From: Alphaproteobacteria bacterium
GTDB lineage: Bacteria > Pseudomonadota > Alphaproteobacteria > Acetobacterales > Acetobacteraceae
Direction: 5' to 3'
Length of the DNA stretch: 64,000 nt
NCBI GenBank assembly: GCA_020850755.1
Contig: JADZEB010000022.1
Location: 62,001 to 126,000, forward strand
Positions within the stretch are counted from its first letter, which is position 1, and each line of letters opens with the position of its first letter. The notes below the pieces were generated by a model that searched no databases, had not been told where the DNA came from, and saw only the letters and a program-made list of their open reading frames with translations. Positions 36,788 to 46,626 of the stretch are shown here, one piece after another. Position numbers and translations under genes: made by a program.

Positions 36788-36831
36788 GCGCCGGCGCAAG
36801 AGTGGGCGCCGGCGCAAGAGTGGGCGCCGGC
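36788..36831. repeat. 18-bp tandem repeat, 2.4 copies, upstream of the Nudix gene
   Basis: The unit GCGCCGGCGCAAGAGTGG occurs at 36788-36805 and 36806-36823, with a partial third copy to 36831. It lies just upstream of the chosen Nudix start and next to the palindromic repeat. Confidence 0.8.
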
Positions 36832-36848
36832 AGGGGCGCCCGCCGCGC

Positions 36849-36978
36849 CTAGAGCAGCGTCCGATCTGGTGGAACCGCAGGGCGGTTCCACCAGATCGGA
36901 CTAAGCTGCTCGCAAACCGTAGGTTTCTCGGGCACGAGTTCCGTTCGGCTGATCGAAGCCGAACGGAACGTGCCCTAG
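36849..36978 (+). repeat. Full-length CTAG-ended palindromic repeat, copy B
   Basis: A 130-bp element. It starts CTAGAGCAGC and ends GTGCCCTAG, with CTAG at both edges. Hairpin 1 (36853-36910) has a perfect 18-bp inner stem, GTCCGATCTGGTGGAACC with its complement, around a 7-nt loop. A small AAACC/GGTTT stem follows. Hairpin 2 pairs GTTCCGTTCGGCT with AGCCGAACGGAAC, extended by GGGCAC/GTGCCC. The two ends are weak inverted repeats (GAGCAGCGTCCG and GGGCACGTTCCG). The distal CTAG carries the stop of the small ORF at 36975. The element matches copy A on the opposite strand. Confidence 0.85.
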
Positions 36979-37199
36979 ACCCGCAGGTCGAGCAGGCTGC
37001 CGCGCGGCAGGGGCTTGCCCGACGGCGTGGCCGGCGCCGGGACTGCGGGCGCGGGGACGGGCGCGGCCTCGCGCGGGGCGGCGGCGCTCTGGATCGGCGG
37101 CGTCACGGGTGGCGCGGGCACCGGTCCCGCCGGCCCGTTGGGTGGGGGGAGCGGGCGCGGCGGCGCCGAGAAGGCGGACAGGGCGGCGTTGGCGATCAT
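36975..37199 (-). CDS. Small Pro/Ala-rich hypothetical protein
   Basis: A 74-residue ORF, MIANAALSAFSAPPRPLPPP at the start and KPLPRGSLLDLRV at the end, with a Pro/Ala-rich middle. No domain or signal peptide is recognised. The non-repetitive ends give it some protein-like character, and it lies downstream of pgk on the same strand. Its TAG stop is the CTAG edge of the palindromic repeat. In such GC-rich DNA an unused ORF of this length is possible. Confidence 0.4.
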   Translation of the reverse strand: MIANAALSAFSAPPRPLPPPNGPAGPVPAPPVTPPIQSAAAPREAAPVPAPAVPAPATPSGKPLPRGSLLDLRV

Positions 37200-37365
37200 G
37201 CCGCGAGCCTAGCCGGCCAAGGCTTTACGGATGGTAAGCGGCCGGCCGCTGCCGCTGCGATGGCTGCATCCCGGCGAGCGCGGCCGCCAACCGGCGCCCC
37301 CCCATGCGTCGCACCTTGCGACGGATGCGACCCTTCGGCGCGCGGGTCGGGGCGGCGCGGCGCCG

Positions 37366-38559
37366 CTAGCGTGAAAGCGCGGCGACCCCCGGCAGCGCCT
37401 TGCCCTCGAGCCACTCCAGGAACGCACCGCCCGCGGTCGAGACATAGGAGAAGCGATCGGCCACCCCGGCATGGCGCAGCGCGGCAACCGTGTCGCCGCC
37501 GCCCGCGACCGACAGGAGCTTGCCCGCCCCGGTCAGCTCGGCGACCGCCCTGGCCAGCGCCACCGTGGCGGCGTCGAAGGGCGGGGTCTCGAACGCGCCG
37601 AGCGGCCCGTTCCAGACCAGGGTCTTGGCCGCACCGAGCCTGGCCGTCAGCGCCGCGACCGAGGCCGGGCCGACATCGAGGATCATCGCCTCGGCCGGTA
37701 CGGCGGCCACCGGCACCGTCTGCGTCGGCGGGTTGGGCTTGAACTCGGCGGCGGTGACGGCATCGACCGGCAGCAGCACGTCGCAGCCGGCCGACTTGGC
37801 CTTGGCCAGGATCTCGCGCGCGGTGGCGTGCATCTCGGCTTCCTGCAGGCTGCGGCCGACGCCCATCCCCTGCGCGGCAAGGAAGGTGTTGGCCATCGCC
37901 CCGCCGATGATCAGCAGGTCGACCTTGCCCACCAGGTTGCCGAGCAGGTCGAGCTTGGTCGAGACCTTGGCCCCGCCGACGATCGCGGCGACGGGACGGG
38001 CCGGGTTGCCGAGCGCCTTGTCGAGCGCCTCGAGCTCGGCCTGCATCAGCCGCCCGGCATAGGAGGGCAGCAGGTGCGCCACCCCCTCGGTGCTCGCATG
38101 CGCCCGGTGCGCGGCCGAGAAGGCGTCGTTGACATAGAGATCGGCCTGCGCGGCCAGGGCCTTGGCGAAGGCCGGGTCGTTCTTCTCCTCCCCGGCATGG
38201 TAGCGGCTGTTCTCCAGCAGCACGACATCGCCATCCTTCGCCGCCGCCACCGCCGCCTCGGCCGGAGCGCCGATGCAATCCTCGGCGAAGGCAACCGGCT
38301 GGCCCAGCACCTGCGCCAGCGCCACGGCGCAGGGGCGCAACGACATCTCGGGCACGCGCTTGCCCTTGGGCCGGTCGAAATGACTGGTCACGATCACCCG
38401 CGCGCCCTTGCCGGCCAGTTCACGGATGGTGGGCGCCACCCGCTCGATGCGCGTGAGATCGGAGATGCGGCCATCCCTGACCGGGACGTTGAGGTCGGCG
38501 CGCAACAAGACGCGCCTGCCCTGCACGGCAACACCATCGAGCGAACGGAAAGCGGGCAT
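37366..38559 (-). CDS. pgk: Phosphoglycerate kinase
   Basis: A 397-residue Pgk of normal length. Blocks: [86 protein letters not shown] and the C-terminal [12 protein letters not shown] nucleotide loop. The usual H-x-GRPKG reads HFDRPKGKR, with Asp in place of Gly, probably lineage variation. It transfers phosphate from 1,3-bisphosphoglycerate to ADP. It follows gap on the same strand; a strong hairpin lies between them. Confidence 0.98.
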   Translation of the reverse strand: MPAFRSLDGVAVQGRRVLLRADLNVPVRDGRISDLTRIERVAPTIRELAGKGARVIVTSHFDRPKGKRVPEMSLRPCAVALAQVLGQPVAFAEDCIGAPAEAAVAAAKDGDVVLLENSRYHAGEEKNDPAFAKALAAQADLYVNDAFSAAHRAHASTEGVAHLLPSYAGRLMQAELEALDKALGNPARPVAAIVGGAKVSTKLDLLGNLVGKVDLLIIGGAMANTFLAAQGMGVGRSLQEAEMHATAREILAKAKSAGCDVLLPVDAVTAAEFKPNPPTQTVPVAAVPAEAMILDVGPASVAALTARLGAAKTLVWNGPLGAFETPPFDAATVALARAVAELTGAGKLLSVAGGGDTVAALRHAGVADRFSYVSTAGGAFLEWLEGKALPGVAALSR

Positions 38560-38601
38560 CGTCGCGATCCCTGAAGGCGGCAGCGTCGGTGAAGGACGGG
38601 C

Positions 38602-38634
38602 GGGCGGGACCCGCCGTGCGGCCAGGTCCCGCCC
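38602..38634. terminator. Intercistronic hairpin between gap and pgk
   Basis: A 10-bp perfect stem (GGGCGGGACC with GGTCCCGCCC) around a 13-nt loop, followed on the plus strand by a C run. It has no T tract on either strand. A role in attenuation or differential mRNA stability of gap and pgk is possible. Confidence 0.4.
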
Positions 38635-38662
38635 CCCCCGGTAGCGGTCGGCGTCGCGGCGG

Positions 38663-39676
38663 CTAGAGGCGGCCGAACAGGGCGGCCGTGTCCGACATGC
38701 GGTTGGAGAAACCCCACTCGTTGTCGTACCAGCCGCAGATGCGCACCAGCGTGCCCTCGATCACCGCCGTCTGCGTGGCATCGAAGGTGCAGCTCGCCGG
38801 GTTGTGGTTGAAATCGATCGAGACCAGCTTCTCGGTGCTGTATTCCAGCACGCCCTTGAGCGGACCGGCGGCGGCGGCCTTCATCGCGGCGTGGATCTCG
38901 TCCTTGGTCGTGGCCTTCTTCACGATCGCATCGAGCGAGACCATCGACACGTTCGGCGTCGGCACGCGGATCGCGGTGCCGTCGAGCTTGCCCTTCAGTT
39001 CCGGCAGCACGAGGCCCACGGCCTTGGCCGCGCCGGTCGAGGTGGGGATCATGCTCACGGCGGCGGCGCGGGCGCGGTGCAGGTCCTTGTGCAGCGTATC
39101 GACGGTGCGCTGGTCGCCCGTATAGGCGTGGATCGTGACCATGTAGCCGCGATCGACGCCGAAGGAATCGTGCAGCACCTTGACCATCGGCGCGAGACAG
39201 TTGGTGGTGCAGGAGGCGTTGGAGATCACCGTCATGTCCTTGGTGATCTTGTCGTGGTTGACGCCGTAGACGATGGTCGCGTCCACCCCGTCGGCGGGGG
39301 CCGAGACCAGCACCTTGCGCGCACCCGCGGTGATGAGCTGGGCCGCCTGCTCCTTCTTGGTGAAGATGCCGGTGCACTCCAGCGCCACATCGACACCGGC
39401 AAGCGGCACCTTGGTCGGGTCGCGCTCGGCCGAGACGCGGATCGGGCCGTAGGTGCGGCCGTTATGCTCGATCGTGATGGTATCGCCCGCGGTCGTGACC
39501 TTGCCGGGGAAGCGGCCATGCACGCTGTCGTAGCGGAACAGGTGCGCGTTGGCGTCGGTGGGGCCGAGATCGTTGATCGCCACCACCTCGACATCGCTGC
39601 GCCCGCTTTCCACGATCGCGCGCAGAACCAGGCGCCCGATGCGCCCGAAGCCGTTGATGGCCAGTTTCACCGCCAT
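38663..39676 (-). CDS. gap: Glyceraldehyde-3-phosphate dehydrogenase
   Basis: A 337-residue GAPDH. It begins [20 protein letters not shown] (Rossmann glycine motif), has the active-site [12 protein letters not shown], the [20 protein letters not shown] loop, STGAAKAVG, and ends [18 protein letters not shown]. The ATG at 39676 has AGGAGGA upstream; a longer frame to 39733 is not conserved. It oxidises glyceraldehyde 3-phosphate with NAD and phosphate. It lies between tkt and pgk. Confidence 0.98.
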   Translation of the reverse strand: MAVKLAINGFGRIGRLVLRAIVESGRSDVEVVAINDLGPTDANAHLFRYDSVHGRFPGKVTTAGDTITIEHNGRTYGPIRVSAERDPTKVPLAGVDVALECTGIFTKKEQAAQLITAGARKVLVSAPADGVDATIVYGVNHDKITKDMTVISNASCTTNCLAPMVKVLHDSFGVDRGYMVTIHAYTGDQRTVDTLHKDLHRARAAAVSMIPTSTGAAKAVGLVLPELKGKLDGTAIRVPTPNVSMVSLDAIVKKATTKDEIHAAMKAAAAGPLKGVLEYSTEKLVSIDFNHNPASCTFDATQTAVIEGTLVRICGWYDNEWGFSNRMSDTAALFGRL

Positions 39677-39748
39677 GGGATGTTCCTCCTGCTGGTGCGA
39701 TGCCGCGCCGGGCAAGGGCGCCCGCGCGGGCATTCGGTTGAACCCTGA

Positions 39749-41755
39749 TCAGCGGCCAAGCCGTGCCTTGACCGCCTGCACCACGGCCTCTGCCGTGATG
39801 CCGAAATGGGCGTAGAGCTTCTCGAACGGCGCGCTCGCGCCGAAGCCCCGCATGCCGATGAACATGCCCTCGGCGCCGAGCCAGCGCTCCCAGCCGAAGC
39901 CCACCGCCGCCTCGATGCCGACGCGCAGCACGCCGGCCCCGCCCAGCACCAGGGCGCGGTAGGCCGCATCCTGCGCCGCGAACAGCTCGAAGGAGGGCAG
40001 CGAGACCACGGCGGCGGCGATGCCGGCGGCCTTGAGCGCCGCCCGCGCTTCCATCGCCAGCCCGACCTCGGAGCCGGTGGCGATCAGGCTCACCTGCCGC
40101 GCCGCGCCCTCGGCCTCGGCCAGCACATAGCCGCCGCGCGCGGAACGGTTCGCGCCGGTCCCGCCATCGCTGCGCAAGGGCGGCACGCCCTGGCGCGTCA
40201 GCGCCAGCGCCGAGGGGCCGGTCGTGTGCGCCACCGCCAGCGCCCAGCATTCGGCCGTTTCCACCGTGTCGGCGGGGCGGAACACCCGCATGTTCGGCAT
40301 CGCCCGCAGCGCCGCCAGATGCTCGACCGGCTGGTGCGTCGGCCCGTCCTCGCCAAGCCCGATCGAATCATGCGTGAAGACATGGATCACGCGCTGGCGC
40401 ATCAGCGCCGCCAGGCGCAGCGCCGGGCGCATATAGTCGGAGAACACCAGGAAGGTGCCGCCATAGGGGATCACGCCGCCATGCAGCGCCATCCCGTTCA
40501 TGGCCGCGGCCATGGCGTGCTCGCGCACGCCGTAATGGATGTAGCGGCCGGCGAAATCGCCGCGCGCGATCGGCGCCTGGCCCTTGATCTGGGTCAGGTT
40601 CGAGCCGGTCAGGTCGGCCGAGCCGCCGAGCAGTTCGGGCAGCGCCGGCACCAGCGCTTCCAGCGCCTTCTGGCTCGCCTGGCGGGTGGCGAGCTTGGGC
40701 TTCTCGGCCAAGGCGCGCGCGATCCAGTCGTTGAGCGGCTTGTCCCAGCCCTCCGGCAGGGCGCCCGACATGGCGCGCGAGAAGGCGGCGCGATCGCGCG
40801 CGCGCGCCAGCCGCCGGCCCCATGCGGCGCGCGCTTCCGCGCCGCGCTTGCCGGTGGCGGCCCAGGCGCCAGCGATGTCCCCGGGCAGCTCGAAGGGCGG
40901 GTGGGTCCAGCCCAGCGCCGCGCGCGCGCCCTTGGCCTCCTCGGGCCCGAGCGGGCTGCCATGGGTGGCCGCCGTGCCCGCCTTGGAGGGGGCGCCGAAG
41001 CCGATGATGGTGCGGCAGGCGATCAGGGTGGGCTTCTTCGAGCGCTGCGCCCAGGCCAGCGCCGCCGCGATGGCCTCGTGGTCGTGGCCGTCGATGCGGC
41101 GCACCGCCCAGCCATAGGCGGCGAAACGCTTCAGCGCATCGTCGGAGCAGGCAAGCTCGGTGCCGCCATCGATCGAGATCGCATTGTCGTCGAACAGCAC
41201 GCAGAGCCGGCCAAGGCCGAGATGCCCGGCAAGCGAGGCCGCCTCGTGGCTGATGCCTTCCATCAGGCAGCCATCGCCGGCAATCACCCAGGTGCGGTGA
41301 TCGACCAGCCCCTTGCCGAAGCGCGCGGCGAGGTGGCGCTCGGCGATCGCCATGCCGACGGCGGTGGCCAGGCCCTGGCCGAGCGGGCCGGTGGTGGTCT
41401 CGATGCCGGGATGCTCGCCGAACTCGGGATGGCCGGCCGTGTGGCTGCCGAGCTGGCGGAAGGCGCGGAGCTGGTCCATCCCCATCCCGGCATGGCCGGT
41501 GAGATGCAACAGCGCATAGAGCAGCATCGAGCCATGCCCGGCCGAGAGCACGAAGCGGTCGCGGTCGGGCCAGCGCGGATCGGCGGCATCGAACTTCAGG
41601 AAGCGGCTGAACAGCACGGTGGCGACATCGGCCATGCCCATCGGCATGCCGGGATGGCCCGACTTGGCCTGTTCGACCGCATCGAGGGCGAGCACGCGGA
41701 TGGCATCAGCCATGCGGCGCTCGGTCGTGGCGGGGCGGGCGAGCAGGGCGGCCAT
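39749..41755 (-). CDS. tkt: Transketolase
   Basis: A 668-residue thiamine-diphosphate enzyme. Visible blocks: [39 protein letters not shown], the cofactor-binding [20 protein letters not shown], and in the second domain [20 protein letters not shown]. The start is uncertain: the ATG at 41755 ([18 protein letters not shown]) is the family-like one, but a TTG further upstream keeps the frame. It moves two-carbon units between sugar phosphates. It heads tkt-gap-pgk, a common arrangement in this group. Confidence 0.96.
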   Translation of the reverse strand: MAALLARPATTERRMADAIRVLALDAVEQAKSGHPGMPMGMADVATVLFSRFLKFDAADPRWPDRDRFVLSAGHGSMLLYALLHLTGHAGMGMDQLRAFRQLGSHTAGHPEFGEHPGIETTTGPLGQGLATAVGMAIAERHLAARFGKGLVDHRTWVIAGDGCLMEGISHEAASLAGHLGLGRLCVLFDDNAISIDGGTELACSDDALKRFAAYGWAVRRIDGHDHEAIAAALAWAQRSKKPTLIACRTIIGFGAPSKAGTAATHGSPLGPEEAKGARAALGWTHPPFELPGDIAGAWAATGKRGAEARAAWGRRLARARDRAAFSRAMSGALPEGWDKPLNDWIARALAEKPKLATRQASQKALEALVPALPELLGGSADLTGSNLTQIKGQAPIARGDFAGRYIHYGVREHAMAAAMNGMALHGGVIPYGGTFLVFSDYMRPALRLAALMRQRVIHVFTHDSIGLGEDGPTHQPVEHLAALRAMPNMRVFRPADTVETAECWALAVAHTTGPSALALTRQGVPPLRSDGGTGANRSARGGYVLAEAEGAARQVSLIATGSEVGLAMEARAALKAAGIAAAVVSLPSFELFAAQDAAYRALVLGGAGVLRVGIEAAVGFGWERWLGAEGMFIGMRGFGASAPFEKLYAHFGITAEAVVQAVKARLGR

Positions 41756-42206
41756 GGCGGCCTTGAGCGAGGCTTGGGCCGAAGCGAGGGCGGGAGCGGA
41801 TGCGGTGCTGGACAAGGCCGGCGCACTCCGGAACAAGGCGGGGCAACTCCGCGCGGGCGGGCCCCAGGGCAGCGGGCCGCCGCGCGCGCCCGTGCGGGCG
41901 GACCCTGCGGGCAGACGGGCGGGCGGCCCCTCTCTAGACAGGGCGGCGGGGGATGGCAACCCCGTTCACCGCATGGCTGGGGCGCGGCAGGGCGTATCGG
42001 CCGAGGTCCCGCCGAGGTGCCGCGCCGGCTATCCTCGCCCAGGGCATGGGACGGATGCCTGCCTCGGCCGGGGCGGAGCGCACCGCGGCATGCCGGCCAC
42101 GATCCGGATCGGGGTCCCGCCGCCAGCGGGCCGGGAGGGTTCGAGCCGGCCCGCAGGCTGCCCGCGCCGGCAACAATCGGGTCCGGCGCAACGCGGGTTA
42201 GAGAGC

Positions 42207-42228
42207 GGGCGGGGCGGGGCGGGGCGGG
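42207..42228 (+). other. Potential G-quadruplex (five G-runs with 1-nt loops)
   Basis: Five runs of 3-4 G (42207-42209, 42211-42214, 42216-42219, 42221-42224, 42226-42228) are separated by single C bases on the plus strand. One-base loops favour very stable parallel quadruplexes. It lies 307 nt before the TSUP permease start. Confidence 0.55.
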
Positions 42229-42424
42229 ACGCGACCCGCGTCGATCAGCGCAGCCGGATCGCGCCTCCCCCCCACGCGAGCCCCGCGGGTCCACATCCGC
42301 CCTGCCACCAGCCGGGAACCGGCGCCGCCCGCCCACGCGAGCCGCACGGCCCGACGGCAGAACGCCATCCGGCTCCGGCTCGCCCGGCAGCGTTCCGGGC
42401 CTTTGCGGTCTGGCGCCGGACAAA

Positions 42425-42452
42425 GGTTCCACCCGGGCCGAGGCTGCTCTAG
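42425..42452 (-). repeat. Degenerate fragment of the CTAG-ended palindromic repeat
   Basis: The segment GGTTCCACC, then eight or nine altered bases, then GCTGCTCTAG aligns with the last 28 nt of the other copies (about 22 matches). It is in the copy A orientation. The other half of the hairpin is not recognisable. Confidence 0.5.
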
Positions 42453-42534
42453 GATTCGCGGCAGGCGGCGCGCCCCGCGTGCGACGCCCTCGCCCGTCTG
42501 CACGCCCTTCCCCGCCACGCGCCGCCCCGGTCCC

Positions 42535-43293
42535 ATGTCGCTGCTCCTTCTTGCCCTGGCCGTCCTTGGCCTGTTCCTGCTCTCGATTCTGGCGGGGATG
42601 CTCGGCACCGGGGTGGGCATCGCGGCGATCCCGTTCCTGGGCCTTTTCCTGGACGATCTGGTGCACGAGGTGCAGCCCCTCGCCCTGACCCTGAACGGGG
42701 TGACGGCAGGCTTCGCCGCGCTGGCCTTCGCCCGCGCCGGGCTGGTGCATTGGGGGCGCGCCCTGGCGCTTGCGGCGCTGCTGCTGGCGACCACGCCGCT
42801 TGGCGCCTGGCTCGCCCGTTTCGCGCCTGCGCCCCTGCTTTGGGGGCTGTTCGTGGCATCGGTCGTGTTCGCGGTCTGGCGCATACTGATGGTGCCGGCG
42901 ACGGCAGCCGGGCGCGGACCGGCAGACCGCTTCGCGGTGGCGCTGGCGGGTGCGGCGCCGATCGGGATCGTGGCCGGTCTTCTCGGCGTGGGCGCCGGCT
43001 TCCTGCTCGTGCCGGCGCTGGTTGCCTGCCGGGTGCCGGTCAAGCAGGCGGCAGCGCTGAACGCGGTGGCGGTGACGCCCTCATCCTTCGCGGCGCTGCT
43101 GCCGCATCTCGACGCCGCGATCTGGGACACGACGCTCGACCTGCCGCTGCTGGCCGCCGGCGCGATCGGCGGCGTGGCCGGGGCACGGCTGACCACCGGC
43201 GTGCTTTCGGCCCTGACCGTGCGCCTTGCCTTCGCCACCGCGCTGGTGGCGCTGACGGCGCTCAAGCTCCTGCAGCTTCTGCTGCGCGGCTAG
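42535..43293 (+). CDS. TSUP (TauE/SafE) family membrane permease
   Basis: A 252-residue protein of seven or eight membrane helices. The first TSUP repeat has LSILAGMLGTGVGIAAIPFLG and the second IGIVAGLLGVGAGFLLVPAL, the paired glycine-rich motifs of the family. Members export or import sulfite, sulfoacetate or other small organic anions. Substrate is unknown. The stop TAG overlaps the convergent stop of the next gene in one CTAG (43290-43293). Confidence 0.9.
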   Translation: MSLLLLALAVLGLFLLSILAGMLGTGVGIAAIPFLGLFLDDLVHEVQPLALTLNGVTAGFAALAFARAGLVHWGRALALAALLLATTPLGAWLARFAPAPLLWGLFVASVVFAVWRILMVPATAAGRGPADRFAVALAGAAPIGIVAGLLGVGAGFLLVPALVACRVPVKQAAALNAVAVTPSSFAALLPHLDAAIWDTTLDLPLLAAGAIGGVAGARLTTGVLSALTVRLAFATALVALTALKLLQLLLRG

Positions 43294-44534
43294 GCCAGCG
43301 GCCGGTTGGCGCGCGCCAGCGCCACCTCGAACAGGATCTGTGCCCCGGCGGCCGCATGCTCGGGCAGGATGCTCTCGGCCTCGTTGTGCGACAGCCCGTC
43401 CTTGCAGGGCACGAAGATCATCGCGGTGGGCACCACGCGCGCCACATACACCGCATCGTGCCCCGCACCCGAGACGATGTCGCGATGCGCCATGCCGAGC
43501 CGCTGCGCCGCCTCGCGCACCAGCCCGACGCAGGCCACATCGAAAGGTTGGGCCGGGTTGACGAACAGTCGATTGATCTCGATGCCGAGCCCGAGGGCGG
43601 CCGCGATCGCCCGCGCCTCGGCCTGGAAGGCGGCATCGATCGCCGCCACCTCGGCATCCGAGGGGTGGCGGAACTCGGCCGAGAACAGCACCTCGCCCGG
43701 CACGACATTGCGGCTGTTCGGCCGCACCTCCATGAAGCCCACCGTGCCGCGCCCATCCTCGCCGCGCGCGCGCATCATCCGGTCGACCAGATCGACGATG
43801 CGCGCCGCCCCCACCATCGCGTCCTTGCGCGCCGAGGGCGGCGTCGTGCCGGCATGGCTGTCCTGGCCGGTGATGCAGAGATCGTACCAGACCATCGCCT
43901 GCGCGCCGGTGACGACGCCGATCGCCCTGTCCTCGCGCTCCAGGATCGGGCCCTGCTCGATATGCAGCTCGAAATAGGCGTCGGCCGGGAAGGGGCGCGC
44001 GGGCTCGGGCCCGCGATAGCCGACCGCATCGAGCGCCTGCGCGACCGTGACGCCCTGCTGGTCGGCGAGCGCATAGGCCTTGTCGAGCGGCACCGCGCCC
44101 GCCCACACGCCCGAGCCGAGCAGGGAATGGCCGAAGCGGCTGCCTTCCTCGTCGGTCCAGTTCACCACCTCGATCGGCGCATCGGTCTCGATGTTGAGGT
44201 CGTTCAGCGTGCGGATCACTTCGAGCGCGGCCAGCACGCCGAGCGCGCCGTCGAACTTCCCGCCCGAGGGCTGGCTGTCGAGATGGCTGCCGATCAGCAC
44301 CGGCTTGCGCGCCGGATCGCGCCCGGCGCGGCGGGCGAACATGTTGCCCATCGCATCGACGCGCAGGGAAAGCCCGGCGGCGCGACACCATTCGGTGAAG
44401 CGCGCGCGGCCCTGCTTGTCGACCTCGGTCAGGGTCAGGCGGCGCACGCCGCCCTTGGGCGTGGCGCCGATCTCGGCCATGGCCATCAGGCTGTCCCACA
44501 GCCGCTTGGCGTCGATGCGCTGGTTCGTGCTCAT
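43290..44534 (-). CDS. Zn-dependent amidohydrolase, N-carbamoyl-amino-acid/allantoate type
   Basis: A 414-residue M20-family hydrolase of the AllC/HyuC group. Metal and substrate motifs: IGSHLDSQPSGGKFDGALGV, VVNWTDEEGSRFG, YFELHIEQGPILE, DSHAGTTPPSARKDAM, VSGAGHDAVYVA and GLSHNEAE. Such enzymes split carbamoyl groups from amino acids or allantoate, releasing ammonia and CO2. Together with the PuuE-type allantoinase at 5431 it could serve ureide or hydantoin breakdown, but they are 37 kb apart. The tctAB transporter genes lie just upstream on the same strand. Confidence 0.92.
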   Translation of the reverse strand: MSTNQRIDAKRLWDSLMAMAEIGATPKGGVRRLTLTEVDKQGRARFTEWCRAAGLSLRVDAMGNMFARRAGRDPARKPVLIGSHLDSQPSGGKFDGALGVLAALEVIRTLNDLNIETDAPIEVVNWTDEEGSRFGHSLLGSGVWAGAVPLDKAYALADQQGVTVAQALDAVGYRGPEPARPFPADAYFELHIEQGPILEREDRAIGVVTGAQAMVWYDLCITGQDSHAGTTPPSARKDAMVGAARIVDLVDRMMRARGEDGRGTVGFMEVRPNSRNVVPGEVLFSAEFRHPSDAEVAAIDAAFQAEARAIAAALGLGIEINRLFVNPAQPFDVACVGLVREAAQRLGMAHRDIVSGAGHDAVYVARVVPTAMIFVPCKDGLSHNEAESILPEHAAAGAQILFEVALARANRPLA

Positions 44535-44649
44535 GGCGGGCGGGCTCCTTCACATGCTGTGCAGGAGCCATCTTGCCCGCGCCGGGCACGCATGCAACCG
44601 CCTAGCGCCCGTTGCGCGCGCGCAAGACCATCGCCGCGCGCGGCCCACC

Positions 44650-46173
44650 CTAGTCGCCGACGATCTGCAGCTTGCTGCCGCGCCGGCGCAGGATCTCCTG
44701 GATGACCGGGATCGCGAAGGTGACCAGGATCAGCGCGATGACGATCAGGCTCACGGGCCGCGTGAACAGCACGGTCCAGTCGCCACGGCTGATGATCAGC
44801 GCCAGGCGCAGATTCTGCTCGGCCATGCCGCCCAGGATCAGGCCGAGCACCGCCGGCGCGATCGGGTAGCCGGTCTTTTCCATCGTGTAGCCGATCATGC
44901 CGAACAGCAGCATCATCCACAGATCGAAGAAGCTGTTGTTGACGGAATAGACGCCGATCACGCAGAGGCTGAGGATCACCGAGACGAGCAGGATCGGCGG
45001 CAGGCGCAGCACCTGGGCGAAGATGCGGGTGGCGAGCATGCCGCCGAAGAAGATCAGCAGCACGCTGGCCATAAGCATCTGCAGCATGAAGCCATAGACG
45101 ACATCGGCATGCTCGCGGAACAGCGAGGGGCCGGGCTGGAGCCCGTGGATCATCAGCCCGCCCATGATGATCGCCGCGACCGAGGAGCCCGGCACGCCAA
45201 GCGTCAGGGTGGGGATCAGGCTCGCCGCCGTGTCGGCGTTGTTCGCCGTCTCTGCCGCGCAGACACCCAAGGGATTGCCCTCGCCGAAGGGCGGGTCTGG
45301 GTTCCTGGTGATGCGCTTGGCGTCGTTGTAGGCCAGCAGCGCGGCCATGTTGCCGCCCGCGCCCGGCAGGATGCCGATGATGATGCCGATGATCGAGGAA
45401 CGGATCCACACCGGCACGAAGCTGCGCCACTGGTAGAACAGGCCGTGCTTGGCCTTCAGGCGCAGCACTTCGCCCGGGATGCCGCGCTTCACCGCCTGCT
45501 CGGCCATCTGGATCGCCGGCGGCAGCGCGAACAGGCCGGTGAGCAGCGTGATGATCGAGAAGCCCTCGACAAGGTTGAGATTGTCGAAGGTGAAGCGCTC
45601 ATGCCCGGACACCTGGTCGATGCCGATGGTGCCGAGCAGCAGACCGAAGAAGCCGGCCAGCAGGCCCTTGAACGGGTCCTTGCCCAAAAGCACGCCGACC
45701 GAGGCGAGGCCGAACACCGCCACCCAGACATACTCGGCCGGACCGAAGGCCAGCGTGACTGTGGCCAGTGGCGGCGCCAGCAGGATCAGCGAGATCGCCG
45801 AGACGATCGAGCCCAGCACCGAACCGAGGCAGGAGATCTGCATCGCGCGCGCCGCCTCGCCCTTCTGGGTCATGGCGTAGCCGTCGAAGGTGGTGGCGAC
45901 CGCGGCGGGCGTGCCGGGAATGCGCAGCAGCACGGCCGGGATCGCCCCGCCATACATCGCGCCATTGTAGATGCCCGCCATCATGCCCAGCGCGACCAGG
46001 GGCGACATGCCGAAGGTAAGCGGCAGCAGCACCGTAATGCCCATCGAGGCGGTGAGGCCAGGCAGGGCGCCGACGATGATGCCGCCGACCAGCCCGATCA
46101 TCACGGCAACAACATTGTCGAGCTGGAAGGTGGCCGGAATGGCATGCAGCAGCGGGGCGAACATCTCGATCAT
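44650..46173 (-). CDS. tctA: Tripartite tricarboxylate transporter, large membrane subunit
   Basis: A 507-residue TctA with about 12 membrane helices. Signature blocks are GALPGLTASMGITVLLPLTF, MMAGIYNGAMYGGAIPAVLL, RIPGTPAAVATTFDGYAM, and the second repeat GILPGAGGNMAALLAYND. It forms the channel of a secondary, ion-driven carboxylate importer with TctB and a periplasmic Bug/TctC protein. No binding-protein gene is adjacent; candidates include the one at 10425. Confidence 0.96.
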   Translation of the reverse strand: MIEMFAPLLHAIPATFQLDNVVAVMIGLVGGIIVGALPGLTASMGITVLLPLTFGMSPLVALGMMAGIYNGAMYGGAIPAVLLRIPGTPAAVATTFDGYAMTQKGEAARAMQISCLGSVLGSIVSAISLILLAPPLATVTLAFGPAEYVWVAVFGLASVGVLLGKDPFKGLLAGFFGLLLGTIGIDQVSGHERFTFDNLNLVEGFSIITLLTGLFALPPAIQMAEQAVKRGIPGEVLRLKAKHGLFYQWRSFVPVWIRSSIIGIIIGILPGAGGNMAALLAYNDAKRITRNPDPPFGEGNPLGVCAAETANNADTAASLIPTLTLGVPGSSVAAIIMGGLMIHGLQPGPSLFREHADVVYGFMLQMLMASVLLIFFGGMLATRIFAQVLRLPPILLVSVILSLCVIGVYSVNNSFFDLWMMLLFGMIGYTMEKTGYPIAPAVLGLILGGMAEQNLRLALIISRGDWTVLFTRPVSLIVIALILVTFAIPVIQEILRRRGSKLQIVGD

Positions 46174-46194
46174 GGTGGTGCTCTCTCCGCCCGG

Positions 46195-46626
46195 CTATTG
46201 CTGCCAGAACTCGGGCGGCAGCGGCCGCTTGAATACCTTCACGAACACCAGCCACAGGAAGGCCGCGAACAAGGCCGTGACCACGAGCAGCTGCGGGATG
46301 TGCCGGTAGCCCACGACGAACGAGAACACCAGCATGAACAGGATCGTCGCGGTGAAGAAGCCGAGCTGGCTCAGGCCCACGATGTAGCAGGCGATCCCGA
46401 CCACGATCAGGGTGAAGTTGCGCGGATTCTGGATGAAGGGTCCGTCATCCGGCGGGGCCGCGAAGAAGGACTTCGCCAGGATCACGAAGTTCATCGCGAA
46501 CATGCCGAGCAGGATCAGCCGCGGGAACACCCGCGCCTCCTCGGGATAGTTGGCGGACTCGATCCAGGCGAAGATCGAGAGGGCCAGGACGCCAAGGCAG
46601 ACCATCCGGTCGCGTGTGATCAGCAC
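46195..46626 (-). CDS. tctB: Tripartite tricarboxylate transporter, small membrane subunit
   Basis: A 143-residue protein with four membrane helices, typical of TctB: VCLGVLALSIFAWIESANYP with the family-typical YPEEARVFPRLILLGMFAMN, then two helices, and a short C-terminal tail. The start is a GTG at 46626 (an ATG seven codons on is possible). It precedes tctA by 21 nt and is its obligate partner. Confidence 0.9.
   Translation of the reverse strand: MLITRDRMVCLGVLALSIFAWIESANYPEEARVFPRLILLGMFAMNFVILAKSFFAAPPDDGPFIQNPRNFTLIVVGIACYIVGLSQLGFFTATILFMLVFSFVVGYRHIPQLLVVTALFAAFLWLVFVKVFKRPLPPEFWQQ

Larger units (their letters stand above)
41756..42534. other. Long divergent intergenic region between tkt and the TSUP permease gene
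   Basis: About 780 nt with no ORF I can support; the open frames are typical GC-rich noise. It holds a run of G-tracts at 42207-42228 and a degenerate palindromic repeat at 42425-42452. A CCTTTG/CAAAGG stem lies just before that. No clear sigma-70 promoter was found, though the promoters of both divergent genes must be here. Confidence 0.6.

Noticed and set aside
37366..38559. Asp for Gly in the Pgk motif HFDRPKG as a loss-of-function change
   Set aside because: All other catalytic blocks are intact and the change is probably normal variation in this lineage.
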